A stretch of 7,248 bases of DNA from Candidatus Omnitrophota bacterium (GCA_017995695.1 JAGOIJ010000082.1:1-7248), one strand, 5' to 3'. Positions 1 to 6,391 are shown, counted from the stretch's first letter. The notes: generated by a model not told the origin, from the sequence alone. Program-made: numbers and translations.

Positions 1-51
1 TTACCACGGCGTTCATGCGTGTCCCCATGGCGTCGGGCTTCGGGTTAATGC

Positions 52-68
52 TCCCGTCTCTGACGGGA
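52..68 (+). promoter_or_regulatory. Perfect 7-bp hairpin just upstream of the rho ribosome binding site
   Basis: TCCCGTC (52-58) and GACGGGA (62-68) are exact reverse complements separated by the 3-base loop TCT. The stem is GC-rich and ends five bases before the Shine-Dalgarno sequence of rho. No T-run follows, so it is not a standard intrinsic terminator. It could be a leader structure affecting rho expression, the end of an upstream transcript, or part of a dispersed repeat. rho is known to be autoregulated in some bacteria, but a role for this hairpin is only inference. Confidence 0.45.
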
Positions 69-73
69 TACTT

Positions 74-80
74 AAGGAGG
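74..80 (+). promoter_or_regulatory. Strong Shine-Dalgarno sequence for rho (AAGGAGG)
   Basis: AAGGAGG is a near-perfect complement of the 16S rRNA 3' end. It lies five bases before the GTG at 86 and only two before the in-frame GTG at 83. The spacing favours 86 as the rho start. Confidence 0.8.
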
Positions 81-85
81 AAGTG

Positions 86-1342
86 GTGGAGAAATTGGAT
101 ATCAGTGAATTAAAAGACATGAAAATTTCGGAGTTGAACAAATTGGCCAAAGAGCTCAATGTCAATGGCATCGCCGGCATTAAAAAGCAGGATTTGATTT
201 TTAAGCTATTGCAGGCGCAAGCTGAAAAAGAGGGGCTCATGTTTGGGGAGGGCATTTTGGAAATTCTTCCTGAAGGATTTGGCTTCTTGCGCTCGCCAAA
301 CTACAATTATCTGCCCTGCCCTGACGATATCTATATTTCTCCGTCGCAAATCAGGAAATTTGATTTGCGCACCGGCGATACCGTCAGCGGTCAGATCCGT
401 CCGCCGAAAGAAGGGGAGAAGTATTTTGCCTTGCTTAAGGTTGAGGCGGTTAACTTTGAAAATCCGGAAGAAGTTAAAGAAAAAATTCTGTTTGATAATT
501 TAACGCCGATTTATCCCCACGAGGCCTTTAATCTTGAGACAAAGCCTGATGAGATATCGATGCGCGTGATGAACCTGTTAACGCCGATCGGTAAAGGGCA
601 GCGTGGTTTGATCGTGGCCCAACCTTACAGCGGCAAAACCGTTTTATTGCAGAAGCTAGGCAACGCCATCATGAGCAACAATCCTGATGTTGTGTTGATT
701 GTGCTTTTGATCGATGAGCGTCCGGAGGAAGTTACCGATATGCAGCGCCACGTCAAGGGAGAGGTTATTTCATCAACTTTTGATGAGCCGCCGGAGCGGC
801 ATGTGCAGGTAGCGGAAATCGTTTTGGAAAAGGCTAAACGCCTGGTTGAGCACAAGCGTGACGTGGTTGTCCTTCTTGATAGCATCACGCGCTTGGCGAG
901 AGCGTACAATTCAGTTGTCCCGCACAGCGGCAAGGTGTTATCAGGAGGTATTGACTCCAACGCACTACAAAAACCAAAGCGCTTTTTTGGCGCGGCCCGC
1001 GCGATCGAAGAAGGCGGCAGCCTTACGATAATCGCAACTGCCTTGGTTGACACCGGCAGCAGGATGGATGAAGTTATCTTTGAAGAGTTTAAGGGGACGG
1101 GTAACATGGAGCTGCAGCTTGATAGGAATTTATTCCAGCGTAGGATTTATCCTGCTATCGATATCAAACGCTCGAATACGCGTCATGAAGAGTTGTTGGT
1201 TGAGAATAACCAGTTGCAGAAGATTTGGATCTTACGTAAGGTGCTCAATGAGCTGAATAACGTTGAGGCCATGGAGCTTTTAATCGAAAAGCTGGCAAAG
1301 ACGAAGAACAACACGGAGTTTTTAAACAGCATGAATCAATAA
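86..1342 (+). CDS. rho: Transcription termination factor Rho
   Basis: Rho is a hexameric RNA-dependent ATPase/translocase that releases RNA polymerase from untranslated transcripts. From GTG 86 the product is 418 residues, matching the family, and its active-site numbering coincides with E. coli Rho. In order: an N-terminal Rho_N helical domain (about 5-45) without a large insertion; the RNA-binding OSB fold with the RNP-like GFGFLR (about 64-69) and the SPSQIRKFDLRTGD stretch; then the RecA-type motor. The motor has a P-loop ending SGKT (K184), LLIDERPEEV (D210, E211, R212), the Walker B LLDSITR (D265), the conserved VVPHSGKVLSGG segment and the arginine finger R366. One oddity is the P-loop AQPYSGKT, where E. 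coli has APPKAGKT, so Lys181 is Tyr. GTG 83 would add one residue but sits too close to the Shine-Dalgarno. Family assignment is certain; the start is uncertain by one codon. Confidence 0.98.
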   Translation: MEKLDISELKDMKISELNKLAKELNVNGIAGIKKQDLIFKLLQAQAEKEGLMFGEGILEILPEGFGFLRSPNYNYLPCPDDIYISPSQIRKFDLRTGDTVSGQIRPPKEGEKYFALLKVEAVNFENPEEVKEKILFDNLTPIYPHEAFNLETKPDEISMRVMNLLTPIGKGQRGLIVAQPYSGKTVLLQKLGNAIMSNNPDVVLIVLLIDERPEEVTDMQRHVKGEVISSTFDEPPERHVQVAEIVLEKAKRLVEHKRDVVVLLDSITRLARAYNSVVPHSGKVLSGGIDSNALQKPKRFFGAARAIEEGGSLTIIATALVDTGSRMDEVIFEEFKGTGNMELQLDRNLFQRRIYPAIDIKRSNTRHEELLVENNQLQKIWILRKVLNELNNVEAMELLIEKLAKTKNNTEFLNSMNQ

Positions 1343-1344
1343 CT

Positions 1345-1359
1345 TCGGTCGATGGCCGA
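1345..1359 (+). other. Small hairpin just after the rho stop codon
   Basis: TCGGTC (1345-1350) pairs with GGCCGA (1354-1359) around a GAT loop, giving six pairs including one T-G wobble. It begins two bases after the rho stop. A T6 run follows at 1374-1379, but 14 bases separate it from the stem, so it is not a standard intrinsic terminator. It may be an mRNA 3' stabiliser or a weak attenuator between rho and rpmE, or chance. Confidence 0.25.
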
Positions 1360-1388
1360 TGGTTGATAGGATGTTTTTTCAAGTTAGT

Positions 1389-1409
1389 ATTGAGTGGTGA
1401 GTATTGAGT
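1389..1409 (+). repeat. Intergenic heptanucleotide tandem repeat, copy A (3 units)
   Basis: Three consecutive 7-mers lie here: ATTGAGT (1389-1395), the variant GGTGAGT (1396-1402) and ATTGAGT (1403-1409). The 24-bp core 1387-1410 differs by one base from 7185-7208 in the trpC-trpF gap. It lies inside the 101-nt rho-rpmE spacer, on the coding strand and upstream of the rpmE ribosome binding site. It is AT-rich and directional, with no inverted symmetry. Its function is unknown. Confidence 0.8.
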
Positions 1410-1430
1410 ACCAATTAACGAGAAAACGAA

Positions 1431-1437
1431 AAAGGAG
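1431..1437 (+). promoter_or_regulatory. Shine-Dalgarno sequence for rpmE (AAAGGAG)
   Basis: AAAGGAG lies six bases before the ATG at 1444 and is the clearest ribosome binding site in the window after that of rho. Strong independent initiation fits the high demand for a ribosomal protein. Confidence 0.8.
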
Positions 1438-1443
1438 AGCAAT

Positions 1444-1644
1444 ATGAAAGACAAGATTCATCCGAACTACAAAGAAAGTACTATTGTCTGCGCTTGCGGA
1501 GAAACAATCCACACCCGCTCGACAAAGCAAAGTATTAGGGTTGAGATCTGCTCAAAATGCCATCCGTTTTTTACGGGGAAGCAGAAATTTGTGGATTCGG
1601 CCGGTCGCGTAGATAAGTTCTTAAAGAAGTACGGGAAAAAATAA
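1444..1644 (+). CDS. rpmE: 50S ribosomal protein L31 (zinc-binding type)
   Basis: L31 is a small protein of the large ribosomal subunit, located at the central protuberance and the bridge to the 30S head. The 66-residue product has the usual length and the typical opening MKDKIHPNY. It carries the four zinc-ligand cysteines of the C+ form: C16 and C18 (CAC) and C36 and C39 (CSKC), followed by HPFFTGKQKFVD and a lysine-rich tail ending KKYGKK. Zn-containing L31 can serve as a zinc store and is often replaced by a Cys-free paralogue under zinc starvation. No paralogue or Zur-like site is visible here. Position directly after rho and before prfA is a widespread arrangement. The ATG has a strong Shine-Dalgarno sequence, so the start is secure. 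Confidence 0.98.
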   Translation: MKDKIHPNYKESTIVCACGETIHTRSTKQSIRVEICSKCHPFFTGKQKFVDSAGRVDKFLKKYGKK

Positions 1645-1651
1645 TCATTGC

Positions 1652-2710
1652 ATGAATGAGCAGTTGCAGAAGCTAGAGGATCGGTTCGTTGAGCTTGAGC
1701 AGTTGTTAGCATCGTATGATGCGACTACTGACAAGGATCAATATAACCGCTATGCTAAGGAGCTTTCGGATTTACGGGAGCCGGTGTCGTTATTCCGCGA
1801 GTTTAAACGGCTTTGCCAGGAAGCCAGCGATGTAGAGCAGGTGCTCAAGGAAAAACACGATAGGGAGTTTCTTGAGCTTGCCCAGAAAGAACTGCTGGAG
1901 TTATCTGGGCAGAAGATGGCGCTTGAAGAAAAACTCAAGCAGCTCTTAAAGGGCGAAGATAAGGACAGCGGCAAGGCGGTGATTCTGGAGATTCGTCCTG
2001 GCACCGGAGGGCTTGAGGCAGGGTTATTCGCCGGCGATCTGTACCGGATGTATACGAAGTACGCTGCGCAAAAAGGCTGGGTTGTCGAGCCTATGGCTAT
2101 TGCAGAAACCGAGCTTGGCGGCTATAAGGAAATAGTGTTTAGCGTTCAGGGTAAGGATGCCTATCGGCGGTTTAAATATGAAAGTGGCGTGCATCGGGTT
2201 CAGCGGGTCCCGCAGACAGAATCACAGGGCAGGATCCACACCTCAACCGCAACCGTGGCAGTCATGGTTGAGCCGGAAGAAGTTGATCTGGTGATTGAAC
2301 CCAAGGATTTAAGGATCGATACCTATCGCTCCTCCGGTCCCGGCGGTCAACACATGCAAAAGACGGATTCTGCGGTGCGCATCACCCATATCCCTACCGG
2401 CGTTGTAGTCGCCTGCCAGGATGAGCGTTCGCAACTAAAAAATAAAACCAAGGCGTTGCGTATCTTACGCGCCCGGCTTCTTGACGCCAAAGAGCAGGAC
2501 GCCTCAAAGAAGCTTTCGCAGGAGCGCCGGGCCCAGATCGGCTCAGGGGACCGCAGCGAAAAAATTCGCACCTATAATTTTCCCGACCGTCGGGTAACTG
2601 ATCATCGGATTAATTTTACTACCCATCAGCTTGAGGCTGTCCTTGAAGGCGACCTGGATGAGCTTTCTGATGCTTTATTAAAAGCTGAAGAAGAAAAAAA
2701 CGCGGCATAA
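1652..2710 (+). CDS. prfA: Peptide chain release factor 1 (RF1)
   Basis: RF1 recognises UAA and UAG in the ribosomal A site and triggers peptidyl-tRNA hydrolysis. The 352-residue product is close to the usual length (about 355-360). It has a helical N-terminal domain (about 1-100), then the codon-recognition domain with RVPQTESQGRIHTS. The PxT motif, PQT at 187-189, marks RF1 rather than RF2, which has SPF. The catalytic loop is SGPGGQ, with GGQ at 231-233; Q233 is the expected PrmC methylation target. The residues after it read HMQKTDSAVRITHIPTG, where HVN(K/T)TDSAVR is more usual. The C-terminal part includes RIRTYNFP-like KIRTYNFPDRRVTDHR. The gene starts 7 nt after rpmE with no clear Shine-Dalgarno sequence, so translation is probably coupled to rpmE. 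prmC, encoding its modifying enzyme, follows directly. Confidence 0.98.
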   Translation: MNEQLQKLEDRFVELEQLLASYDATTDKDQYNRYAKELSDLREPVSLFREFKRLCQEASDVEQVLKEKHDREFLELAQKELLELSGQKMALEEKLKQLLKGEDKDSGKAVILEIRPGTGGLEAGLFAGDLYRMYTKYAAQKGWVVEPMAIAETELGGYKEIVFSVQGKDAYRRFKYESGVHRVQRVPQTESQGRIHTSTATVAVMVEPEEVDLVIEPKDLRIDTYRSSGPGGQHMQKTDSAVRITHIPTGVVVACQDERSQLKNKTKALRILRARLLDAKEQDASKKLSQERRAQIGSGDRSEKIRTYNFPDRRVTDHRINFTTHQLEAVLEGDLDELSDALLKAEEEKNAA

Positions 2711-2716
2711 TTAACT

Positions 2717-3514
2717 ATGCGTGAAGCGGAGCTGTTGTTTACTGATTGTTTGGATTGTTCTCGTTCGTCGTTATACAGTGAGCCTGACACAGCATTGACT
2801 AAAGAGCAGGCCCAGCGCATTGCGCTTGCCTTACGGCGCAGGATTGCGGGCGAACCTATCCATTATATTCTTGGCGCTGTTGAATTCTTTGGATTGCGTT
2901 TTAAAGTCACCCCCGATGTTTTAATTCCCCGTCCGGAAACAGAGATTCTGGTTGAGTCTGCCTTGCGTTTTGCCCCGCACATTTCCTGTCGCGCATCCGG
3001 ATATAACGTGTTAGATATCGGCACCGGGTCAGGTTGCATTGCTATCGCGCTTGCAAAGCATCTTCCTTTTGCCAGCATTTGCGCTTGCGATATTTCTGAG
3101 CCTGCTTTGAAAATTGCCTGCGAGAACGCTAGTGCCCATGGGGTTGAGCGACAAATAGATTTTGTGCATCATGATTGCCAGGCCTTGCGCTTGCCGCTTG
3201 CTGCGCCGTATGATATGATAGTGAGCAATCCTCCGTATATTCCTTCAGATACTATTGCTACGCTTCAAATTGAGGTAAGGCAGGAGCCGCGCATTGCCTT
3301 AGACGGAGGCAAGGATGGATTGGATTTTTATCGAGCAATACTTAAGCGCGCGCCGCTTTTGCTTAAGCGCGATGGGTTTTTAATTATGGAGATCGGCTGT
3401 GGTCAGGCTTCCGGGGTCAGCGAGCTTATTGCTCAACAAGAATCATTGCGATTATGCGAAATCGTTAAAGATTATAACCAGATTGACAGGATTATGGTGG
3501 TGAAGCATGGATAA
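2717..3514 (+). CDS. prmC: Peptide chain release factor N5-glutamine methyltransferase
   Basis: PrmC uses S-adenosylmethionine to methylate the glutamine of the release factor GGQ motif, which raises termination efficiency. The 265-residue product shows the inter-domain stretch GEPIHYILGAVEFFGL, then LIPRPETEILVE (69-80), the SAM-binding motif LDIGTGSGCIAIALAK (99-114), the acidic-loop DISEPAL, and the substrate-glutamine motif NPPY (171-174). LDGGKDGLDFYR (195-206) is also typical. It is shorter than most PrmC proteins (about 275-290). The N-terminus begins at what aligns with the second part of the helical release-factor-binding domain, so roughly 15-20 residues are missing. An upstream start is impossible: prfA ends in the same frame only two codons earlier. 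No good Shine-Dalgarno sequence is visible, so coupling with prfA is likely. The last eight bases overlap murA. Confidence 0.96.
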   Translation: MREAELLFTDCLDCSRSSLYSEPDTALTKEQAQRIALALRRRIAGEPIHYILGAVEFFGLRFKVTPDVLIPRPETEILVESALRFAPHISCRASGYNVLDIGTGSGCIAIALAKHLPFASICACDISEPALKIACENASAHGVERQIDFVHHDCQALRLPLAAPYDMIVSNPPYIPSDTIATLQIEVRQEPRIALDGGKDGLDFYRAILKRAPLLLKRDGFLIMEIGCGQASGVSELIAQQESLRLCEIVKDYNQIDRIMVVKHG

Positions 3515-4769
3515 ACTTATTGTTGAGGGTGGGGCAAGGCTTAAGGGCGAGGTGACGATATCAGGGGCAAAAAATGCGGTGCTGCCAATACTTGCGGCAT
3601 CTCTCTTGACTGATGATGCCTGTATTATCAAAGGCGTGCCTAATTTGCGTGATGTCAATACTATGGTTAAGATCTTGCGTTCCTTAGGCAAGAATGTTGA
3701 TTTTTGCAATGGCACAGTATCGATTACCAATGGCCGGGCAATCAGTTGTGTTGCCGATTATAAACTTGTTTCGACTATGCGCGCCTCGTTTTGCGTTTTA
3801 GGCCCGCTGTTGGGTAAATTTAAAAAGGCAAAAGTTTCTTTACCGGGTGGATGTATTATCGGCGTGAGGCCGGTCGATCTACACCTGAAGGGCATTAAAT
3901 CGCTGGGGGCAACCATTGATGTTGAGTCAGGGTATGTTGTGGCAAAGGCAGACCGGCTCCGGGGAAATTATGTGTATCTGGGCGGCGTGTACGGGTCTTC
4001 CGTGCTTGCTACCGATAATGTGATGATGACCGCAGTCCTTGCGCAAGGGAAAACGATTATTGAGTCGGCAGCGTGTGAGCCAGAGGTAATCGACCTTGCC
4101 GAATTCTTGATTAAAATGGGTGCTAAGATAAAAGGGCAGGGAACGCCGGTTATTGAAATCGAAGGGGTAAAGCAGCTGCATGGGGCCAGTCACACCATTA
4201 TACCTGATCGCATCGAAGCAGCTACCTTTATTGTCGCAACCTTGGCAACAAAAGGCGATATCATGATCAAGAATATTCTGCCGCAGCATTTAGGGGCGAT
4301 CATTGATAAGCTTGATGAGGCAGGCGTTGCGCTGACGAGGGGGCACAACAGTTTGCGGGTGCGTTTTAAGCGGCGGTTGAAACCAGTGAATGTGACGACG
4401 TTGCCGTATCCTGGTTTTCCTACTGATATGCAGGCGCAGATGATGAGCTTGATGAGCGTTACCCCGGGGATTAGCGTAATCACTGAAAAGATTTATCCTG
4501 ATCGCTTTATGCATGTCGCTGAATTAAACCGCATGGGAGCGCACATACAGCGCGAAGGGCCGCATGCTATTGTGAATGGCGTAGCGGGTCTTTCCGGCGC
4601 TCAAGTTATGGCTTCGGATTTGCGCGCATCCGCGTCATTGGTCATCGCAGGGCTGGTGGCGCGTGGAGAAACAACAATCTCGCGTATCTATCATCTCGAG
4701 CGAGGGTATGAAAATATGGAAAAAAAGCTTGAGGCATTGGGCGCGCGGATTCGTAGGGAAAAAGAGTAA
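3507..4769 (+). CDS. murA: UDP-N-acetylglucosamine 1-carboxyvinyltransferase
   Basis: MurA transfers enolpyruvate from phosphoenolpyruvate to UDP-GlcNAc, the first committed step of peptidoglycan synthesis in the cytoplasm. The 420-residue product has the usual length and the two-domain EPSP-synthase-like fold. Key residues seen are K22 and N23 in SGAKNAVLPILAASLL, the catalytic cysteine C116 in LPGGCIIGVRPVDLH, D307 in FPTDMQAQ, RFMHVAELNRMGA (333-345) and R399 in HLERGYENMEKKL. Keeping the cysteine predicts fosfomycin sensitivity at the target level; Asp at this position is the common natural resistance change. The start overlaps the end of prmC by 8 bp. A weak GGTGG at 3496-3500 is spaced six bases from the ATG. 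Linkage of murA with rho/rpmE is also known in some Gram-positive genomes. Confidence 0.98.
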   Translation: MDKLIVEGGARLKGEVTISGAKNAVLPILAASLLTDDACIIKGVPNLRDVNTMVKILRSLGKNVDFCNGTVSITNGRAISCVADYKLVSTMRASFCVLGPLLGKFKKAKVSLPGGCIIGVRPVDLHLKGIKSLGATIDVESGYVVAKADRLRGNYVYLGGVYGSSVLATDNVMMTAVLAQGKTIIESAACEPEVIDLAEFLIKMGAKIKGQGTPVIEIEGVKQLHGASHTIIPDRIEAATFIVATLATKGDIMIKNILPQHLGAIIDKLDEAGVALTRGHNSLRVRFKRRLKPVNVTTLPYPGFPTDMQAQMMSLMSVTPGISVITEKIYPDRFMHVAELNRMGAHIQREGPHAIVNGVAGLSGAQVMASDLRASASLVIAGLVARGETTISRIYHLERGYENMEKKLEALGARIRREKE

Positions 4770-4795
4770 TTTAGTTGACGCGATCGAATAATTCC

Positions 4796-4804
4796 AAAGG
4801 GTGA
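4796..4804 (+). promoter_or_regulatory. Ribosome binding site for trpG (AAAGGGTGA)
   Basis: AAAGGGTGA matches the anti-Shine-Dalgarno with one base missing and ends four bases before ATG 4809. It supports 4809 over the in-frame ATG at 4818. It lies in the 39-nt murA-trpG gap, which contains no terminator hairpin and no plausible promoter pair. Confidence 0.6.
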
Positions 4805-4808
4805 TTAT

Positions 4809-5372
4809 ATGATTCTCATGATCGATAATTATGATTCGTTTACTTACAACCTCGTGCAGTATCTGCAAGAGTTGGGCGAGAAGCTTACGGTTGTCAGAAA
4901 TGATCAGATTGATATTGAAAAGATCGAGCACTTAAGACCGACCCGTATTATTATTTCTCCTGGCCCAGGCAGGCCCGAGCAGGCGGGGATCTCTTGCGCT
5001 GTGGTGCAAGAGTTTGCCGGTAAGGTTCCCCTTTTGGGGGTGTGTTTAGGGCACCAGGCAGTAGGGTATGTTTATGGGGCTAAGATCGTTCAGGCCAAAC
5101 GATTAATGCATGGCAAAACATCCTTGATATATCATAATCGCAAAACTATCTTTAAGGGGCTGCCCAATCCTTTTGAAGCTACGCGGTACCACTCGCTTTT
5201 AGTAGACAAAAAAACCTTACCTTCATGCCTTGAGGTGATTGCTTGGACTAAGGAACACGAGGTCATGGGTATCAAGCATAAGAAGTACAAGGTGTGGGGA
5301 GTGCAATTTCATCCCGAGTCAATCATGACCAAACACGGAAAAGATATTCTAAGACTTTTCTTACGGCAATGA
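4809..5372 (+). CDS. trpG: Anthranilate synthase component II, glutamine amidotransferase
   Basis: TrpG hydrolyses glutamine and passes ammonia to TrpE, which aminates chorismate to anthranilate. The 187-residue product is a complete class I amidotransferase. It begins MILMIDNYDSFTYNLVQYL and has the oxyanion-region PGPGRP (51-56), the nucleophile C79 in GVCLGHQ, YHSL (127-130), and the other triad members H168 and E170 in QFHPES. The PabA subunit of aminodeoxychorismate synthase (folate pathway) is nearly identical in sequence. The following trpD and trpC favour the tryptophan role, but no trpE or pabB is adjacent, so a shared (amphibolic) TrpG/PabA is possible. Its stop shares bases with the trpD start (ATGA). 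Confidence 0.93.
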   Translation: MILMIDNYDSFTYNLVQYLQELGEKLTVVRNDQIDIEKIEHLRPTRIIISPGPGRPEQAGISCAVVQEFAGKVPLLGVCLGHQAVGYVYGAKIVQAKRLMHGKTSLIYHNRKTIFKGLPNPFEATRYHSLLVDKKTLPSCLEVIAWTKEHEVMGIKHKKYKVWGVQFHPESIMTKHGKDILRLFLRQ

Positions 5373-6391
5373 TAAAAGAAGCGATTACCTTGGTTGCTGG
5401 AAAGAAAGATTTATCTCCTGATCAAATGCAGGCGGTTATGCAGGAAATCTTCCGGGGTGAATGCGCAACGCCCGATATTGTCAGCTTTCTTACTGGGTTG
5501 CACAGTAAGGGTGAGACGGTGGAAGAGCTTACCACTGCCGTGTTAACGATGCTTGCGTATGTGGATCCTATCCGGGTTGCGAAACGAAATGTCCTTGATA
5601 CCTGCGGAACAGGAGGCGACGCAAAGGGCACGTTTAATATTTCTACTGTCGCCGCTTTTGTGGCGGCAGGCGCCGGGATTACGGTAGCCAAACATGGCAA
5701 TCGTTCTATCTCAAGCCGTTGTGGCAGCGCAGATCTACTGGAAGCGCTCGGGGTGGCCATTGCCGTGGATAAAGCGGTTATTCAACGTTGTTTAAATGAG
5801 ATCGGCATTGCTTTTTTGTTTGCTCCTCGTTTGCATCCGGCGATGCAGCATGTAATGGCGGCGCGTAAACAAATCGGCACAAAGACTATGTTCAATTTAT
5901 TGGGCCCTTTAATTAATCCCGCGCGCGCAACGCACCAATTGGTGGGTGTCTTTAGCGAACCATGGACGAGCATCTTGGCGCGCGTATTGTGTAATCTTGG
6001 CAGCGAGCACGTTTTAGTTGTCCATGGCAAAGACGGGCTGGATGAGGTCACGACTACTAATTTAACAGTGATTTCAGAGTACGATGGAATAGATTTTAAG
6101 GATTACGATATTGCGCCGGAAGATTTTGGTATTGCGCGGGCGCAGCTTAGTGATTTGCAAGCAAACGATATCGAAGACAATAAGCGTATCGCTTTGGAGG
6201 TGCTTCGTGGCAAGACAGGCGCGCCGCGGGATATTGTGCTGATGAATGCCGGTTGCGCAATATATGCGGCAAATAAGGCCGCCTCTATTAAAGAAGGAAT
6301 AGTTTTGGCTGCGGCATCCATAGATTCAGGACGTGCTTTAGAAAAATTAGAACTTTTAAAACGCTATTCTCAAGAGGTTGCGCATGGCTAA
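5369..6391 (+). CDS. trpD: Anthranilate phosphoribosyltransferase
   Basis: TrpD joins anthranilate to phosphoribosyl pyrophosphate (PRPP), giving phosphoribosylanthranilate, the second tryptophan-specific step. From ATG 5369 the product is 340 residues, the family's usual size. It shows an N-terminal helical domain (about 1-70), the PRPP-binding glycine loop GTGGD (80-84) in DTCGTGGDAKGTFNIST, KHGNRSISSRCGSADLLEALG (108-128), the anthranilate-site HPAMQHVMAARKQIG, the TKTMFNLLGPLINPA stretch (171-185) and the magnesium-binding DGLDE (222-226). The frame is open upstream to a GTG at 5294, but those 25 residues lie inside trpG and do not look like the family. The ATGA overlap with the trpG stop (5369-5372) is a classic coupling arrangement, and no Shine-Dalgarno sequence is evident. 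Confidence 0.97.
   Translation: MIKEAITLVAGKKDLSPDQMQAVMQEIFRGECATPDIVSFLTGLHSKGETVEELTTAVLTMLAYVDPIRVAKRNVLDTCGTGGDAKGTFNISTVAAFVAAGAGITVAKHGNRSISSRCGSADLLEALGVAIAVDKAVIQRCLNEIGIAFLFAPRLHPAMQHVMAARKQIGTKTMFNLLGPLINPARATHQLVGVFSEPWTSILARVLCNLGSEHVLVVHGKDGLDEVTTTNLTVISEYDGIDFKDYDIAPEDFGIARAQLSDLQANDIEDNKRIALEVLRGKTGAPRDIVLMNAGCAIYAANKAASIKEGIVLAAASIDSGRALEKLELLKRYSQEVAHG
6372..6377 (+). promoter_or_regulatory. Shine-Dalgarno sequence for trpC (AAGAGG), inside trpD
   Basis: AAGAGG ends six bases before ATG 6384. It decides for that start over the in-frame TTG at 6378, which directly abuts it. Confidence 0.55.

Larger units (their letters stand above)
1..85. other. Upstream fragment before rho, no recognisable gene
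   Basis: This fragment is cut by the left edge. The rho frame is open back to base 2, and a second frame is open from base 3 to a stop at 111-113. The remaining forward frame stops at 46-48. None of the three translations resembles a family I know, so it could be the tail of an upstream gene or a leader. I see no convincing -35/-10 promoter pair. Its only clear structure is the hairpin at 52-68. Confidence 0.35.

Noticed and set aside
625..1107. 160-codon antisense open frame within rho
   Set aside because: It mirrors the codon pattern of a clearly coding, conserved gene, and its serine/arginine/leucine-rich translation resembles no known family. It is a shadow frame.
1345..1379. Possible intrinsic terminator after rho (hairpin plus T6)
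   Set aside because: Fourteen bases lie between the stem and the T-run, and the stem has only six pairs with one wobble, so it does not fit the standard form. It is kept only as a low-confidence hairpin.
3927..4289. 120-codon antisense open frame within murA
   Set aside because: It has no recognisable domain, it overlaps conserved murA coding sequence entirely, and it has no ribosome binding site that I can see.
4775..4810. TTGACG as a -35 box for a trp promoter
   Set aside because: No -10-like hexamer lies 16-18 bases downstream. The nearest AT-rich matches are 5 or 24 bases away.
5294..5368. Longer trpD start at GTG 5294
   Set aside because: It would overlap trpG by 79 bp and add 25 residues unlike the family N-terminus. 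ATG 5369 gives the normal MIKEAI-type start and an ATGA junction.
6378..6383. TTG start for trpC two codons upstream
   Set aside because: It directly abuts the AAGAGG site. ATG 6384 has proper spacing.
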